Source: Chara braunii (Eukaryota; Streptophyta; Charophyceae; Charales; Characeae). From it: a stretch of 26,004 bases of DNA. Of the stretch, positions 1-9,811 are shown in pieces; the stretch's first letter is position 1; each line of letters begins with the position of its first letter. The notes under the pieces were generated by a model. It saw nothing but the letters and a program-made list of their open reading frames with translations. It did no database searches and was not told the DNA's origin. Both the position numbers and the translations under genes were made by a program. The stretch is taken from the NCBI GenBank assembly GCA_003427395.1, contig BFEA01000568.1, positions 73,523-99,526 on the forward strand, written 5' to 3'.

Positions 1-222
1 TTGAGAGTGAACTCATATCTGAAGCCATATCTCTGAGTCTTGTGTGGGCGCATGTCGCCAGTATGCTGCGTTGCTGTTTACATGCATGAAAAGTGTGTTT
101 GAAAACGAGTATGATTGCAGTGAGCCTTGAACCGCCCAGGGCCAACTGTGGACGGCGGATGGACATCCCGAAGTTTTGGTGGAAAGAAGAAATGACCATG
201 GTGCGAGCCTGGAGTCCCCATC

Positions 223-324
223 CTTTTCTTTTCTTTTTTTTCTTTCTTTTTTTTGACAAAATGCTCCAATCTATTCCTGGGGAGCAGCGCGTGCTGGGAA
301 TCAGGCCCAGCGTCCCATATCCAC
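223..324 (-). repeat. SINE-like fragment, family S (poly-A end at 223-254 on minus strand)
   Basis: A T-rich tract at 223-254 is followed by a short spacer, then CTCCAATCTATTCCTGGGGA and GCTGGGAATCAGGCCCAGC. The same two blocks in the same order, next to a homopolymer, occur at 3322-3478, 15917-16057 and 25074-25218. Read on the minus strand the homopolymer is a 3' poly-A tail, which suggests a retroposed short element. It is diverged and 5' truncated. Confidence 0.5.
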
Positions 325-624
325 AACAACAACTTCCCTGTTTAGGAAAGAGGTGTGACAAATCAGATCAGAGCAGACGCTTCGCTAACCTAGATTTGAG
401 TTTCTGGACCAAAGATCACAAAATCTGACGGTCGTTAATGAAACATCAACAGATAGCTTATTTCTACCAAGAAAGAAAAAAAAAAAATCAATGGATACGC
501 GACTTACCTCCAATTAGGCCCCAGCCTCCGCAAGATAGAATTTCCTTCTCTATGGCGGCTTCGCGAAACTCGTTGGGTTATCAAGCTACCCGTTCAGCAG
601 ACCCAATTTCGTGAAACCCTGGCC
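325..624. other. unassigned intergenic DNA
   Basis: I see no coding frame with family-like features here. An A tract lies at about 473-487. The segment ends at the first TTAA-bounded element. Confidence 0.5.
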
Positions 625-783
625 TTAAACCACCAGTACTTGGCCCAGCTATTGGCCGCGGAAAAAAAATAGAGTAGAAACATTTCTAGTCGGATGAAAT
701 TAGGCGCTCCTGTAGTGGCCCGTACGTTTCCTAAAATCGTTGCTCGTTAACAGGCAAAACTTGAGGAAGTACTCGTGGTTTAA
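625..783 (+). mobile_element. TTAA-bounded MITE, family A, copy 1
   Basis: The segment starts TTAAACCACCAGTACTTGG and ends GTACTCGTGGTTTAA, so it has inverted ends of about 16 bp with TTAA at both boundaries. The interior (CGCGGAAAAAA, then TAGAGTAGAAAC and TCTAGTCGGATGAA) recurs at 16758-16911 and again at 16914-17043. Its small size, lack of coding and terminal inverted repeats mark a non-autonomous DNA element. TTAA is the classic piggyBac target, but no transposase is present to confirm the superfamily. Confidence 0.75.
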
Positions 784-958
784 ACCGCAAGTACATGGCC
801 CCAGCCTTGCAGAAAGTTTTTGTTGCCACAAGCAAAACTTGGAGGCGCCGCTCGGCCACGCCCACCGTTGAAAAAAAAATAAAAATTGGCAGCCTCCAAA
901 GTGGTGCAGGTTTTGTTTTGAAACCCGTGAGCCGATATGTGGTGTACTGTTGCTTTAA
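780..958 (+). mobile_element. TTAA-bounded MITE, family B, copy 1
   Basis: It shares the TTAA at 780-783 with the preceding element and ends at the TTAA at 955-958. It begins AAACCGCAAGTACATGGCCC and ends GTGTACTGTTGCTTTAA. A second copy in reverse orientation lies at 9637-9811 and shares long blocks such as GCCTTGCAGAAAGTTTTTGT. Two independent copies with matching ends define the element well. Confidence 0.75.
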
Positions 959-1245
959 CCACCACTGTACGGCCGAACCTCACTGTTGTTTTGCACCCAA
1001 GCGACTCGAAAATGGTCCCCACCGAACTCATACATAGAAAACACAGCCCCTCCTGGCTCCCACTAACCCGCCTTCCGTGGAGTTCGGGCTCAGGTCTGCA
1101 TTTCAACAATTTGTCGATGTACCAACTGAGCTAGGCCAGTTGGTATCGATACCGGTACTGGGGCCCGACACCCAAAAAAACACAGCCCCTCCTTGTATAT
1201 ACCGCAGCAAGTTTCCGAAGAGGAGGGATTATGCTGGGGGTTTAA
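955..1245. mobile_element. possible third TTAA-bounded element in the chain
   Basis: It starts TTAACCACCACTGTACGG, sharing a TTAA with the preceding element, and runs to the next TTTAAACCACCAG junction at 1241. The right end is a poor inverted match to the left end, so the boundary is tentative. It contains a tRNA-like SINE head at 1076-1139. Confidence 0.35.
1076..1139 (-). repeat. tRNA-derived SINE head, copy 1
   Basis: The minus strand reads TAGCTCAGTTGGTA, a clear Pol III A box and tRNA D-arm. It continues into an anticodon-arm-like stretch with loop TTGAAAT (GAA, phenylalanine-like) and then a B-box-like GCCCGAACTCC. Related heads lie at 3036-3080, 6390-6436, 6795-6895, 19215-19355 and 21663-21725. 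Arm pairing is imperfect and no acceptor stem closes, so this is a SINE head and not a tRNA gene. Confidence 0.55.
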
Positions 1246-1296
1246 ACCACCAGGCATATCTCCACACGTCTTTGGGCGTCGTTAGACACTCCTCGG

Positions 1297-1410
1297 GGAC
1301 GAGAAATCCACAAGGATGCGCTCCTCAGGGACGAGAAATCCACAAGGATGTGCTCCTCGGGGACGAGAAATCCACAAGGATGCGCTCCTCGGGGACGAGA
1401 AATCCACAAG
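1297..1410. repeat. 32-bp tandem repeat, about 3.5 copies
   Basis: Units begin at 1297, 1329, 1361 and 1393 (partial), each GGACGAGAAATCCACAAGGA plus a CTCCTC spacer. The unit resembles the subterminal sequence of the related MITE at 9186-9630, so it looks like local amplification of an element end. Confidence 0.85.
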
Positions 1411-1788
1411 AAGGCGTCGTTAGACACTCCTTGGCGGCGTCGTTTTCAACCGGCATCATGCGGTCTCGCTCGCTCGAGGAACGTATGCCTAGTCCCCCAA
1501 CGCCCCCAAACGGCTACTGTTGGCGGTGTGCCTCCATCGGGCGGCGGCGGCGTTTTCGGTCGGCATCAATGGTCGGAATTTTTTTTTCCCGGCGGCGCTT
1601 TCTGTCCATCCACAGAAGAGGTTTCTTCACAAGCGTCGTATTCCAATGCATGTCGTCACATGCTGCGCGTCAGATAAGAATTTTGCCTTCTCCCTCGTCG
1701 TGTGCTCATTGCTGCCCTCTCCACTGTGCAGTTCACGGCCGACCTGTACCGCCGGCTCCCTCTGCTGCTCCTCATCGCTGTGCTGCTT

Positions 1789-2427
1789 TCAGTGGTCTCT
1801 CTGCTGCTCCTCGGCGCTGTGCTGCTTTTCGTTGAAGTAGTCATCTGTGGCATCGTCGCATTGTCGAAGGTCTTCCCATGTGTTCCCCTTCCTGCGTTTG
1901 ATCCACCACCTCGGTGTCGCTCGTGGAATGACACCGCAACCCAAAGTGTAGCACAGTTCAATGACAGCCTACGAAGTTGCCACGTAGTTGGGGCCATCAT
2001 CCGCAGCTTGCATCAGCGTCCTTCTTCTACGTGCACGCAACTGCTCCTTCATTCGTCCCAGCACCCTCTCCTGCTGACAACGAAGAATAACGGTTGACAC
2101 GGCCGCCCGATCAAGCGGTGTCAACAGTGCACGGAGAGGTCTGAGAAGCTGCCGCCTTTCCGTGGATGTCGTCCCCCTGGTGGAACAGTGTGTGACAGCG
2201 CGGACGATGTGGAGGAGAAGCTCGACGGTGATGGAGGCACCCGGTGCATGCACGTACACTGACCAGGAGGTGGGCGGAAGGTACGCCGACGCTAAGGCGG
2301 ATTCAGCCCTGCACCGTTTGTGCGCTGCAAGCCGAACGTCGTCGTCATCACCACAGCTGTACTTCAAATTTTGAATTTCAAACGTTGAGGTCCCTCTTTT
2401 TTTATTATTTTTCGTGGCCTGCCTCAT
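1789..2427 (-). pseudogene. PIF/Harbinger-like transposase, N-terminal fragment
   Basis: A minus-strand frame is open to a TAG at 1969-1971 and then stays coding-like in the same frame to a TGA at 1789-1791. The best part lies at about 2160-1825: a basic stretch (RARRRR), then RWWIKRRKGNTWEDLR and QCDDATDDYFNEK. I recall this arrangement just before the catalytic core of green-lineage DDE_Tnp_4 (PIF/Harbinger) transposases. After FNEK the frame turns into a Gln/Glu/His-rich repeat (KQHS..EEQQR), so the DDE catalytic region is absent. A Met at 2427 is a possible start; conservation begins near 2160. The element could not mobilise itself. The 3-bp target duplications of this TIR family agree with Harbinger, but the call rests on motif recollection. 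Confidence 0.5.
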
Positions 2428-2637
2428 GCCCTTCTCCGCCGAACGCCGCTGGACCACGGACGCCCCCACCCACGGCCACGTATCTTCATATGAAAATGGT
2501 CGCGGGCAGGCCACAAGGAAACGTCCTCGGGGGACGTCCCCAAGGATGTGTGAAACGCCGCCGCCAAATTCCCTTATGAGCCACAAGGAAAATTCCTTGT
2601 GGCTCAAGGAGCTCGTAAGGAGTGTCTAACGATGCCC

Positions 2638-2946
2638 TTTCTTCTGATGCCCGTCCCTAAAATATTCCAAAAATATTTTGCCCGTCCCAGAAATATCCCA
2701 ACTGTCAAATATGAACCTACACTGCATGAGATTTCCACGACACCATCACCTTTCAGGTTCATGGAATCAGGAACAGCACCAGCTAATCTTTTTTTTTTTT
2801 TTTTTTTTTGCACCAGCTAATCTTGACAATCTCTGCCAGACTCCCTCGCTCGCCTTCATGTGCGGAGAGCGTGGAGCAGAGAGCACGGACAACGAGGATA
2901 CTGATTGGCATAGGCACCTCTCATCACAGCCTACCTGCTCACATAT
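2638..2946. other. unassigned DNA with poly-T tract
   Basis: It contains a short internal repetition (CCGTCCCTAAAATATTCC and CCGTCCCAGAAATATCCC, 2650-2700) and a pure T tract at about 2789-2809, flanked on both sides by GCACCAGCTAATCTT. That flank pattern is a direct duplication around the homopolymer and may be a target-site duplication of a lost retroposon. No coding signal seen. Confidence 0.45.
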
Positions 2947-3024
2947 GGAAAATTGAAAATGACTCGGTGGTGGGCAGCCTCCGAAGGGGCCCACGGCCAA
3001 TAGCTGAGTCATTTTCAATTTTCC
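2947..3024. repeat. 78-bp foldback with perfect 19-bp arms
   Basis: GGAAAATTGAAAATGACTC at 2947-2965 is followed 40 bp later by its exact reverse complement at 3006-3024. The loop can extend pairing with GTGGGC and GCCCAC. This is a foldback MITE or hairpin-RNA-like unit. No flanking duplication is obvious. Confidence 0.8.
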
Positions 3025-3035
3025 AGATGTACTTG

Positions 3036-3080
3036 GGTCTGTATTTCAACAGTTCATAGGTGTACGAACTGAGATAGGCT
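3036..3080 (-). repeat. tRNA-derived SINE head, copy 2
   Basis: The minus strand reads CTATCTCAGTTCGTACACC, then AACTGTTGAAATACAGACC, matching the A-box and anticodon region of the copies at 1076 and 19215. The B box is eroded. Confidence 0.45.
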
Positions 3081-3321
3081 TCCTGATTCTTTTCTGGATG
3101 AATCACACTCGTTGTCCCTCATGCGGGGGCCTCAGTCTGCTGCTTTCAGAAGGGGCAAAGGGAGGCTAGGTGATCAGCAGTCATTAGGCACCCCGCATCA
3201 GGGTTGATGAGGCCCCCCTTCCCTCAAATTCATCGTCTTTTCTCTCACTATCTGCTCAGTCAGCCCCCTGGACTCCAGTGTAATCAATGCTGGCAGGTGG
3301 ACGGTACTCTCAGTGTACAAA

Positions 3322-3478
3322 GCGACGCTGGACCCGTTTTTCAGCCGGTGCAGCTCCCCACCAATAGACTGGAGCGACCAGGAAGCCAGCTAGGAAGGGG
3401 GTGCTCTTATCACCTCTCCTAGCTGAGCGACTGGGTTTAAAAAAAAAAAAAGAAAAAAAAAAGAAAAAGAAAAAGAAG
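3322..3478 (+). repeat. SINE-like element, family S, with A-rich tail
   Basis: ACGCTGGACCCG leads to CCCCACCAATAGACTGGAGC, then GGGTGCTCTTATCACC, then an A-rich tail at 3438-3478. The same order of blocks ends in pure poly-A at 25074-25218, and the reverse orientation lies at 15917-16057. No protein is encoded; Lys/Arg-rich frames here only reflect the tail. Confidence 0.65.
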
Positions 3479-3718
3479 GAAAGAGATATTACGCTCATTG
3501 GTACAAGCTTCTTTCTGGGATCCGAAGCGACTGGAGCCGCTTATAGAAGACTACCGTCTTCGCGCGAGGAGAATGTACAGACATCGTTATCGCCATATCC
3601 CAACTGGAAGTTGGGCCAAATACAGCTAGGCCAGCATCTACAGACAGGAACCATGTTGCCACAACAGCTGGTTCTTCATATACACATTTTTTCATCAGTC
3701 GCGTTCAGGGCTATTGCT
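3479..3718. other. unassigned DNA
   Basis: I see nothing recognisable between the SINE tail and the next TTAA-bounded element. Confidence 0.5.
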
Positions 3719-3870
3719 TTAAACCACAAGTACCTTTCCCATACATTGGCCGCGGGCAGAAAAAAAAAAAAAAGCTCAAAATGGAAAACGGGCCACCTAC
3801 TACCTCGATTGGCTTCCGTGTCACCCAGTGCGGAGTTGATTTTCAAGCGGGGAAAGGTACTGGTGGTTCA
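3719..3870. mobile_element. TTAA-bounded MITE, family C
   Basis: The left end is TTAAACCACAAGTACCTTTCC and the right end GGGAAAGGTACTGGTGGTTCA, an inverted pair of about 20 bp. The left boundary is TTAA and the right one TTCA, one substitution away. The interior has an A tract at about 3762-3775. At 152 bp it is non-coding. Confidence 0.75.
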
Positions 3871-4014
3871 ATCCTGTATCTATCTCACCTAGTGTGTGGT
3901 GTGATGATTCTACATCTCTCTCTCCATTGCCGTCGTGAAATCTGACGGGTCCATTGCCGTCTCATTTGACCTTCACAATCTAACTGGTGTTGACTTTTTT
4001 TTTTTTTTTTTTTT

Positions 4015-4445
4015 TTAACCACCAGTACCTTTGTCGGTCCGAAAATACTCGGCCTCCAACCTATCAGGAGGCCGAAACGTAACAACGGCCGCCGATCAGA
4101 TTGATCAACGTCGGGCTCGGCCTCCTGAAAGTTCGGGTACTGGCCAGGACTTGTCGAAACTGGACGCCAAAGGTACTAGTGCCTCCGACCTTTCAGGAGG
4201 CCGAAATGAAACAACGGCCGCCGATCAGATTGATCAACGTCGGGCTCGGCCTCCTGAAAGTTCGGGTACTGGCCAGGACTTGTCGAACCTGGACGCCAAA
4301 GGTACTAGTGCCTCCGACCTTTCAGGAGGCCGAAACGAAACAACGGCCGCAGATCAGATTGATCAACATCGGGCTCGGCCTCCTGAAAGTTTGGGTACTG
4401 GCCAGGACTTGTCAAAACTGGACGCCAAAGGTACTAGTGGTTTAA
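4015..4445. mobile_element. TTAA-bounded element carrying three 129-bp repeats
   Basis: It starts TTAACCACCAGTACCTTTG right after a poly-T tract (about 3996-4016) and ends CAAAGGTACTAGTGGTTTAA, so its inverted ends match over about 19 bp and both are TTAA-bounded. Inside, three units start at 4052, 4181 and 4310, exactly 129 bp apart. Each unit contains its own inverted pair (CCTCCRACCTWTCAGGAGG, CGGCCTCCTGAAAG) and ends in a copy of the TIR (AAAGGTACTAGT). Confidence 0.8.
4052..4438. repeat. 129-bp tandem repeat, 3 copies
   Basis: Period 129 is divisible by three, so two overlapping plus-strand frames (153 and 114 residues) stay open through all copies and look like proteins with 43-residue repeats. 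The open frames follow from the period and near-identity of the units. I see no start context or conserved domain, so I treat this as a DNA repeat. Confidence 0.85.
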
Positions 4446-4960
4446 AGGGCGGCAGTCTTGAGATATATCCACAGGTGACCGGCCCCGGGTAATTCAAGAT
4501 AATTATGGAAGTTATTATTGTAGATTATATGTCATGATCATGACTTATTGAGCTTCCTTATTGAGCTTATGTTGTGACAGGTCTGTTGAGAACTTGTTTT
4601 AAGCCTCTGGAAATATCATGAAATATCATGAAATTGAGGGTCTCAACCCTGATAAGCATCCTAATGATGGATGTCAGCTATGATGATTCTGACTGAGAAC
4701 TCAACCTGAGAGCTCTTTTTTATTGGGTGTGTCCCGACCGGCCGCAGCAGGACCTGAGCAGCCACTTCCACTTGGCCCGATACTCCCGCATTGCAACGGG
4801 TTACAGGGCGGCGCAACTCGCCCCAGCGAGTTACCAGTGTTGACTGGCTGGGCACTGAAAGTGACGGCAACGGGAATCAGCACCTACGCGGTGCTGCTCA
4901 GGCATGAGACCTACTGAGCTAGCCGACGGGAAAGTTGGTGGTCTCTTTTTTTTTTTTTTT
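4446..4960. other. unassigned DNA
   Basis: No coding signal and no recognised repeat family. A short duplication (AAATATCATG twice) lies at 4611-4631. The GC-rich part at 4735-4880 has several small hairpins. Confidence 0.45.
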
Positions 4961-5000
4961 TTTCAACCACTTGTACCTCTGCCAGTGTTGGGAAATTACA
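4945..5000. repeat. poly-T tract plus end of a TTAA-type element
   Basis: A T tract (about 4945-4963) is followed by CAACCACTTGTACCTCTGCC, which resembles the shared element end AACCACCAGTACCTTTG. No matching right end was found, so it is probably truncated. Confidence 0.4.
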
Positions 5001-5264
5001 ATGTTTTGGTCTGTCCCTGAAGAAATCGGTGGTGGGACCCAGGGTCGGGGAGTCCCATAAATCTTAGTTTTTTTTTGCCCAAGGAGAAGGGAAAAAAAAA
5101 AGAAGCTTCTGTACTGCAATGATGTTGGGCAGGGTGGTCTAGGAGGCCATGCTCACGGTCTTCCTCTACAGAATGCATCTTACAGCAAAGACGGTCACAT
5201 TCTGAAACTTCTTTTCTTTTTTTTTATTTCTCTTTTGTTTGTTATGAGTCCCCTGCCAACGAGG

Positions 5265-5528
5265 CAGGGCAGATTCCGTGATTTGCTCCAGCTGTGTTTC
5301 CTCAGAGGCTTGTAACCCTGATGTATCCAGCCATTTCACGGCCGAATCTATTGTAAAACAGGTCCTTATGGGGCCGGCCCCATTTCCATTTTTTCTGTTT
5401 CTGGAATCTCACAATCTGAATCCGTGATCTGCTGGAGCTGTATTTCCTCAAAGGATTGTAATCTTGATCACACTGGCACTTAGAGGAATGTATCCAGCCA
5501 TTTCCACGGCCGAATCCGTGTTTCTGGT
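5265..5528. repeat. imperfect direct duplication
   Basis: A block running from CCGTGATTTGCTCCAGCTGT to CCATTTCACGGCCGAATC (5273-5347) recurs as CCGTGATCTGCTGGAGCTGT to CCATTTCCACGGCCGAATCC (5421-5518). The second copy holds an extra ~30 bp. TTTCTGGAATCT also recurs. It is a diverged local duplication, probably inside an unrecognised repeat. Confidence 0.65.
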
Positions 5529-6039
5529 TTTTTTTTTTGTGTGTTTCTGGAATCTGACAACCTGGCCATGGGGCTGAGATGCCCTCACTTAGGGCACACT
5601 CACACTACCACTTCCAAGAATTTCTACAACTGCAATCACGGCCAGAGCTTTGTTTCCTTCTTTTTGTTTTCTTGTTTTGTGAGTGTCACGGCTGCAACTT
5701 TTCTTCTTTTTTTTTCTTTTTTTTTCTTCCCGTGAGAGTACCATAAAGAAATGGAGTGGGACCCAGGCTCGGCAAACTCGGAGCACAGTGAAATTCAGGG
5801 TCGGCAAAAACAGGCTCAGAGGTACTAGTGGAATTCTGGGACAAGGCTCGAGTCCATTTATGTGAAATTCTATGCTAGTTGAAAGAACACATAATATACA
5901 GCATCTACAGCTTGCCTCTAATCCACCTCGTCCTCTTCCCACGTGAGAGAGCCACAGTAACTTAGGTTCTCCTTCGGCAACCCTCAGAACTCTGTAATGG
6001 TTGGTCCGGCATCTGTCCACAACACCCTCATCTCATTTC
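5529..6039. other. unassigned DNA with T-rich tract
   Basis: T-rich stretches lie at 5528-5539 and about 5702-5728. GGTACTAGTGG at 5820-5830 resembles a TTAA-family end, but no partner was found. No coding signal seen. Confidence 0.4.
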
Positions 6040-6149
6040 CATGACCGCCAATGTGAACACGTGTGTAGGACTGACCTGTCATTTTGGTGCAATTTCTAGT
6101 CCAGATACAGCTATAACGATCGGGCGTTCTATTTGGGGGAAGACGGTAG
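6040..6149. mobile_element. foldback MITE family D, degenerate copy
   Basis: The right half (ACAGCTATAACGATC, then ATTTGGGGGAAGACGGTAG) matches the right half of the well-preserved copy at 24419-24529. The left half is only faintly recognisable. Confidence 0.45.
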
Positions 6150-6389
6150 TGCTGCAGATTGAAGGATGACACAGCCATTTCACTCTACAATCTCAATGTA
6201 CCTCCAGGAGTGTACGACGGAAGACGGTGGCCCACCAGCTGCAGGTGTCAGACTGCCCACATGCTGGAGCCCGATTGTCTGAAACCTGGCATGTTTTCTT
6301 TTTTTCTTTTCTTTCTTTTTTTTTTGAATAGCGGCCGGCTTTAGGGTCCCACCTGCAAATCTAAAGCGTAGAGGCACCTATGTACGAGC

Positions 6390-6482
6390 ATCGCTGACTC
6401 AGAGTCGGTACACTCATGAACTGTTGAAATACAGATGAGATTAGATTAGATTAGATAATTTAGATTCGATTAGATTAGATGA
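6390..6482 (+). repeat. tRNA-like SINE head fused to a GATTA microsatellite
   Basis: CTGACTCAGAGTCGGTACAC and GAACTGTTGAAATACAGA match the A-box and anticodon-arm part of the SINE family, and are followed directly by GATTA repeats (6437-6482). Either the SINE tail expanded into the microsatellite or it inserted beside one. Confidence 0.5.
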
Positions 6483-6794
6483 CAGCAGAATTTACAACAC
6501 AAGTAGCACCGCACACGGTCCACAAAGTAGACACGTCGTCTGAAGAAATCGCAAAGGCACTGAAAGATACTATCAAAAATATACACAACCGCAAATACGC
6601 TTAGAGAGAAATATACAATGTAACCATTGCAAGTGTACTTAGAGACGACTCCCTGATGCACATTCCGTTCCCAGAGGGGTTACTGCCAACTTCGCCCAGA
6701 TCCTACACCCATCATCCACAAGCCCACTTCCGCATCACACCTCACCGGCATCTCCAGACATGTCGATGCCGCGACAGCAGCATCAGTGTTTCCT
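6483..6794. other. unassigned DNA
   Basis: I see no repeat family and no supported coding frame in this stretch. Confidence 0.4.
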
Positions 6795-6895
6795 GCAAAA
6801 TACAGACCTAAGTTTGTATCCTCATGAACCAAAGATGAATGGAATGACTAAATTAATTCTAAATTACCGGGGCCGGTAAATGTGATGATGATATC
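6795..6895 (+). repeat. SINE body and tail, 5' truncated
   Basis: AAAATACAGACCTAAGTTTG matches the anticodon-arm to B-box part of the 19215-19355 copy. Both copies end in an ATGATG-type tail (GTGATGATGATATCG here). Confidence 0.45.
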
Positions 6896-7482
6896 GAAAG
6901 GCCGTTGCCTTGGGGGAAAAAGAAGAGAGAAGTGTAGATGCGGTAGAACCAGAAAATGGATTAGTGGAACAAACCACAATTCGTGTGTTGGTGGATCCTA
7001 CAACTTGTAGTCTTTTGTAGGTGTATCTAGAGATACACTTACTCCTGTTTGCATTTCTCCAGTATAGAGACTGTTTTCGACTTTTTTTTCTTAAAATTTT
7101 TCATCTCTTTTTCCCTTCACCTCAAGATTCGAGCTCCGCTTTGTTCATCAACAGCTCATGGGTGCATTCAGCCACATTGATTTGCCCCGGGGACCAGGTC
7201 CAATTTTGGGACCAGGTTTGGGACCATCTGGTTCAATTAGACAAGTTGGTCCCTCTGAACAACTCTACTTGATTCGGATATCAAATCTCGCACCCTCGTC
7301 TGGATATTGGATGGATCGTGACTAAAAAAAAGATGGCCGGCAAACGGGTGGAATACTGATTCTTTGCCCGCTTCACTGTGATCAATCATGCGAGTTTCTA
7401 TGGTAAGTGGCTCAACTTGCTGTCCCCACAGCGCCCTTTGGTGTGTGCGCCGCCCCCCAAGCGGGTGAATTACTTAAACAAA
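6896..7482. other. unassigned DNA
   Basis: Nothing recognised apart from a short GGGACCAGGT repetition at 7190-7225. Open frames in this stretch show no domain and are not called as genes. Confidence 0.45.
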
Positions 7483-7939
7483 CCTATTCGGGGTGAACGA
7501 ATCACAAAATTTCTCTACGACAAGTCCCAGAATTTCAACTTCCAAGGTTTTTCTCTATGCGTAGAAAGACTCGAAAGAGTTGCAAGAACAACAAGGTGCT
7601 CCCAAGACACTGAGCAGAAAACCGTCCGTGACCTTTTTTTTTTTTTTTTACCCATCCCTGACCTATTCGGGGTGAACGAATCACAAAATTTCTCGAAGAT
7701 GAGTCCCAGAATTTAAACTTCCGAGGTTTTTCTCTATGCGTAGAAAGACTCAAAAGAGTTGCAAGAACAACAAGGTGCTCCCAAGACACTGAGCAGAAAA
7801 CCGTCCGTGACCTTTTCTTTTTTTTTTTACCCATCCCTGACCTATTCGGGGAACAGCAAGGTGCCCCCAAGACACAGCAGAAAACCGTCCGTGACCTTTT
7901 TTTTTTTTCTTTTTTTTTTTTTACCCGTCCCTGACCTAT
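7483..7939. repeat. 179-bp tandem repeat, two full copies and one deleted copy
   Basis: CCTATTCGGGG begins units at 7483, 7662 and 7841 (period 179). A final partial CCTATTC lies at 7935. Each unit ends CCGTCCGTGACC, poly-T, then ACCCRTCCCTGA. The third unit lacks most of its first half. The poly-T tract is part of each unit. Minus-strand open frames through this region follow from the repeat. Confidence 0.85.
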
Positions 7940-8106
7940 TCAAAGACAAAGAAGCATTCACCCTTACACAACCAGTACATTTCCCAGCAACTTCTGGGGC
8001 TCCGCTGTCCAAGCAAAATGGCTGGCAATGCCAGCCAAAAGGACGTTCGAGCTGGTTCGTTTTTGTTGGGTGCGCAGAGCGTTTCCGGCGCCTGAGAAAA
8101 GTGCCT

Positions 8107-8770
8107 CGGAAGTACGGATGGTCTAATGCCTAGACCCAACAGGACAAAATCGTGGAAAAGACATGGAAAAGACGGCCTAGAAATACTTTTTCCAAGACTC
8201 CATTGGACGAAAGATGCCGTTCGGAAAACCGATTTTCGGAGGTACGGGCGGTTTTCCGGGGACCCACGGCCTGGAAAACGCACTCTGGAAATCGCACTCT
8301 GGAAAACTGCAGTTTTGCGTTTTCACATGACTTTCCGCTTGGAACACTGGCATGGGAGGACTTTCCACCGGACTTTTGTGTCATTTTCAGAGGGTAGAAG
8401 GGGGGGAGGGGGATGTCCTTGGTTGGAAACCCCTTGCCAAACTGTTGGTCCATTGATGGTCCGAGCTGAGACCGTGGCCCAATGGCGACGGACACAGACA
8501 TGCTCTTGTCACTCGCCACCCAGTACCGGACATCCGAAACAGGTGCGCTGCCCTTTGAACGGTCCGTGACCGCGTACTGGTCCCTCTTGAGTTTCCGGCC
8601 TTCCTGAGCTCAGAAAAATTGCCTTTTCCATCCTCTACGGTGGGGTTCCGTCTTTCCGCACGCAAACTCTTCCAACGATCCTTCCATGGAATTCCCAAAA
8701 TCAGTACTTTTCCAACACTTTTCGCGTGGAGTCCAGGCCTAAGGGTCTCATCCGACCTTTACTTCCGCTA
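8107..8770. mobile_element. TIR element of about 660 bp, unclassified
   Basis: The left end CGGAAGTACGGATGGTCTAA has an inverted partner at 8731-8767 (reverse complement CGGAAGTAAAGGTCGGATGA), with GCCTAGACCC / GGCCTGGACT beyond. The match has small gaps. The interior is dense in GGAAAA and TTTTCC words, so many small hairpins are possible. Overlapping open frames on both strands show no domain. Confidence 0.5.
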
Positions 8771-9185
8771 AGGAAAGGGCCTTGCTCCCCGTGCGGGACC
8801 TGAAACGAAAACAGGACCCCACCTAACCGCTACTGTTGGAGGTTTTTCCGAAAGTACCGGCAAAATCCTGTGGGCGCCACGCATCAGACCACAGAAATTC
8901 CACACAGAGCAGCCTGACAAAACAACAACAACAAAAAAAAACTAAATTCAGAAAATCCCTCCTCCTTTTTGGGGGAAGGATAGGAGTTGAATTTACTTGA
9001 GATTTCCCGCAGAACTCCGGGGCGCAGGCCGCTCCCAAATAGCCACGTTAGCATCCGTTTCCACATGACTCCAAAACAATCGGGGCGCCCTGGAAGCCCG
9101 AAGCATTGTGGGATCCCCCGAAAATCACCGTTTTACTTGGTGGGAGTGCTGTGGGATCAGACCCTAACCCATCATCCACTACTAC
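8771..9185. other. unassigned DNA
   Basis: No coding or repeat assignment. The sequence continues the GGAAAA / TTTTCC-rich character of the preceding element. Confidence 0.4.
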
Positions 9186-9630
9186 GGGCGTCGTTAGACA
9201 CTCCTATTGAAATCCTCGGCCAATAGGCAAAATTCCTAATGGTTCAAAGGGAAATTTGGGCCCTTCGTTCCACCTGTACCCGAGGACGTCGCCTGAGGAC
9301 ATTTCCTAAGAGCGATGCCAAAAAAGGAAAAAAAAAACAGTTGTGCTTCAGGCCTTCAGCCAATAGGGTGCTGCCACGATCCAGATTCTCGGCTGTAATG
9401 TCTCTCTACGAGTGTGCCCTCTCCTCTCCGTGAAACGCGGATTCCTTGTGCCCAAGGGACCTCGCGAGGTCCCTTGGGCAATAGGAAGAAATGGCTGGGG
9501 AAATTCCTATTGCCCGCGAAATTTAATTACGAGTGTTTTCACTTTTTTTTTCCGATTGCGTCCTCGAGGATAGGTGGAACGAGCAATTCCTTGGGGACTT
9601 CGCGTCCCCGAGGAGTGTCTAACGACGCCC
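9186..9630. mobile_element. Harbinger-type MITE, copy 1 (445 bp)
   Basis: It begins GGGCGTCGTTAGACACTCC and ends with the exact inverted form. Flanking bases are TAC on the left and TAT on the right, compatible with a 3-bp TA-rich target duplication with one mutation. It shares long internal blocks with 23124-23594, for example AAATTYGGGCCCTTCGTTCC and GCCTTCAGCCAATAGGGTGC. It is non-coding. Confidence 0.85.
9451..9478. repeat. perfect 28-bp palindrome in MITE
   Basis: CCCAAGGGACCTCG is followed immediately by its reverse complement. The equivalent palindrome in the second MITE (23401-23428) is also perfect, although its centre changes from CGCG to CATG. Confidence 0.9.
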
Positions 9631-9636
9631 TATTAC

Positions 9637-9811
9637 TTGAAGCACCAGTACACCACACATCGGCCCGCGGGTGTCAGCACGAAACCCGCCCCACTATGGA
9701 GGCCGCCAATTTGTTTTTCCCAAAGGCGCCCCACGCTGCACGGCCCCTCCGAGTTTCGCTTGTGGCAACAAAAACTTTCTGCAAGGCTGGGGCCATGTAC
9801 TTGGCGTTTAA
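9637..9811 (-). mobile_element. TTAA-bounded MITE, family B, copy 2
   Basis: This is the reverse-orientation copy of 780-958. Its ends are TTGAAGCACCAGTACAC and CATGTACTTGGCGTTTAA. It starts only six bases beyond the MITE at 9186-9630 and shares the TTAA at 9808-9811 with the next element. Confidence 0.7.

Larger units (their letters stand above)
1274..2637 (-). mobile_element. PIF/Harbinger-like TIR element, internally rearranged
   Basis: The left end is GGGCGTCGTTAGACACTCC and the right end is its inverted counterpart GGAGTGTCTAACGATGCCC. Flanking TTT at 1271-1273 and 2638-2640 fits a 3-bp target duplication. The same TIR bounds MITEs at 9186-9630 and 23124-23594. Inside are a 32-bp tandem repeat made from subterminal sequence, a second internal TIR copy (about 1411-1434), a broken transposase-like frame on the minus strand, and a 28-bp near-perfect palindrome at about 2578-2605. 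It appears inserted into a TTAA-type element that begins at 1241. Confidence 0.75.
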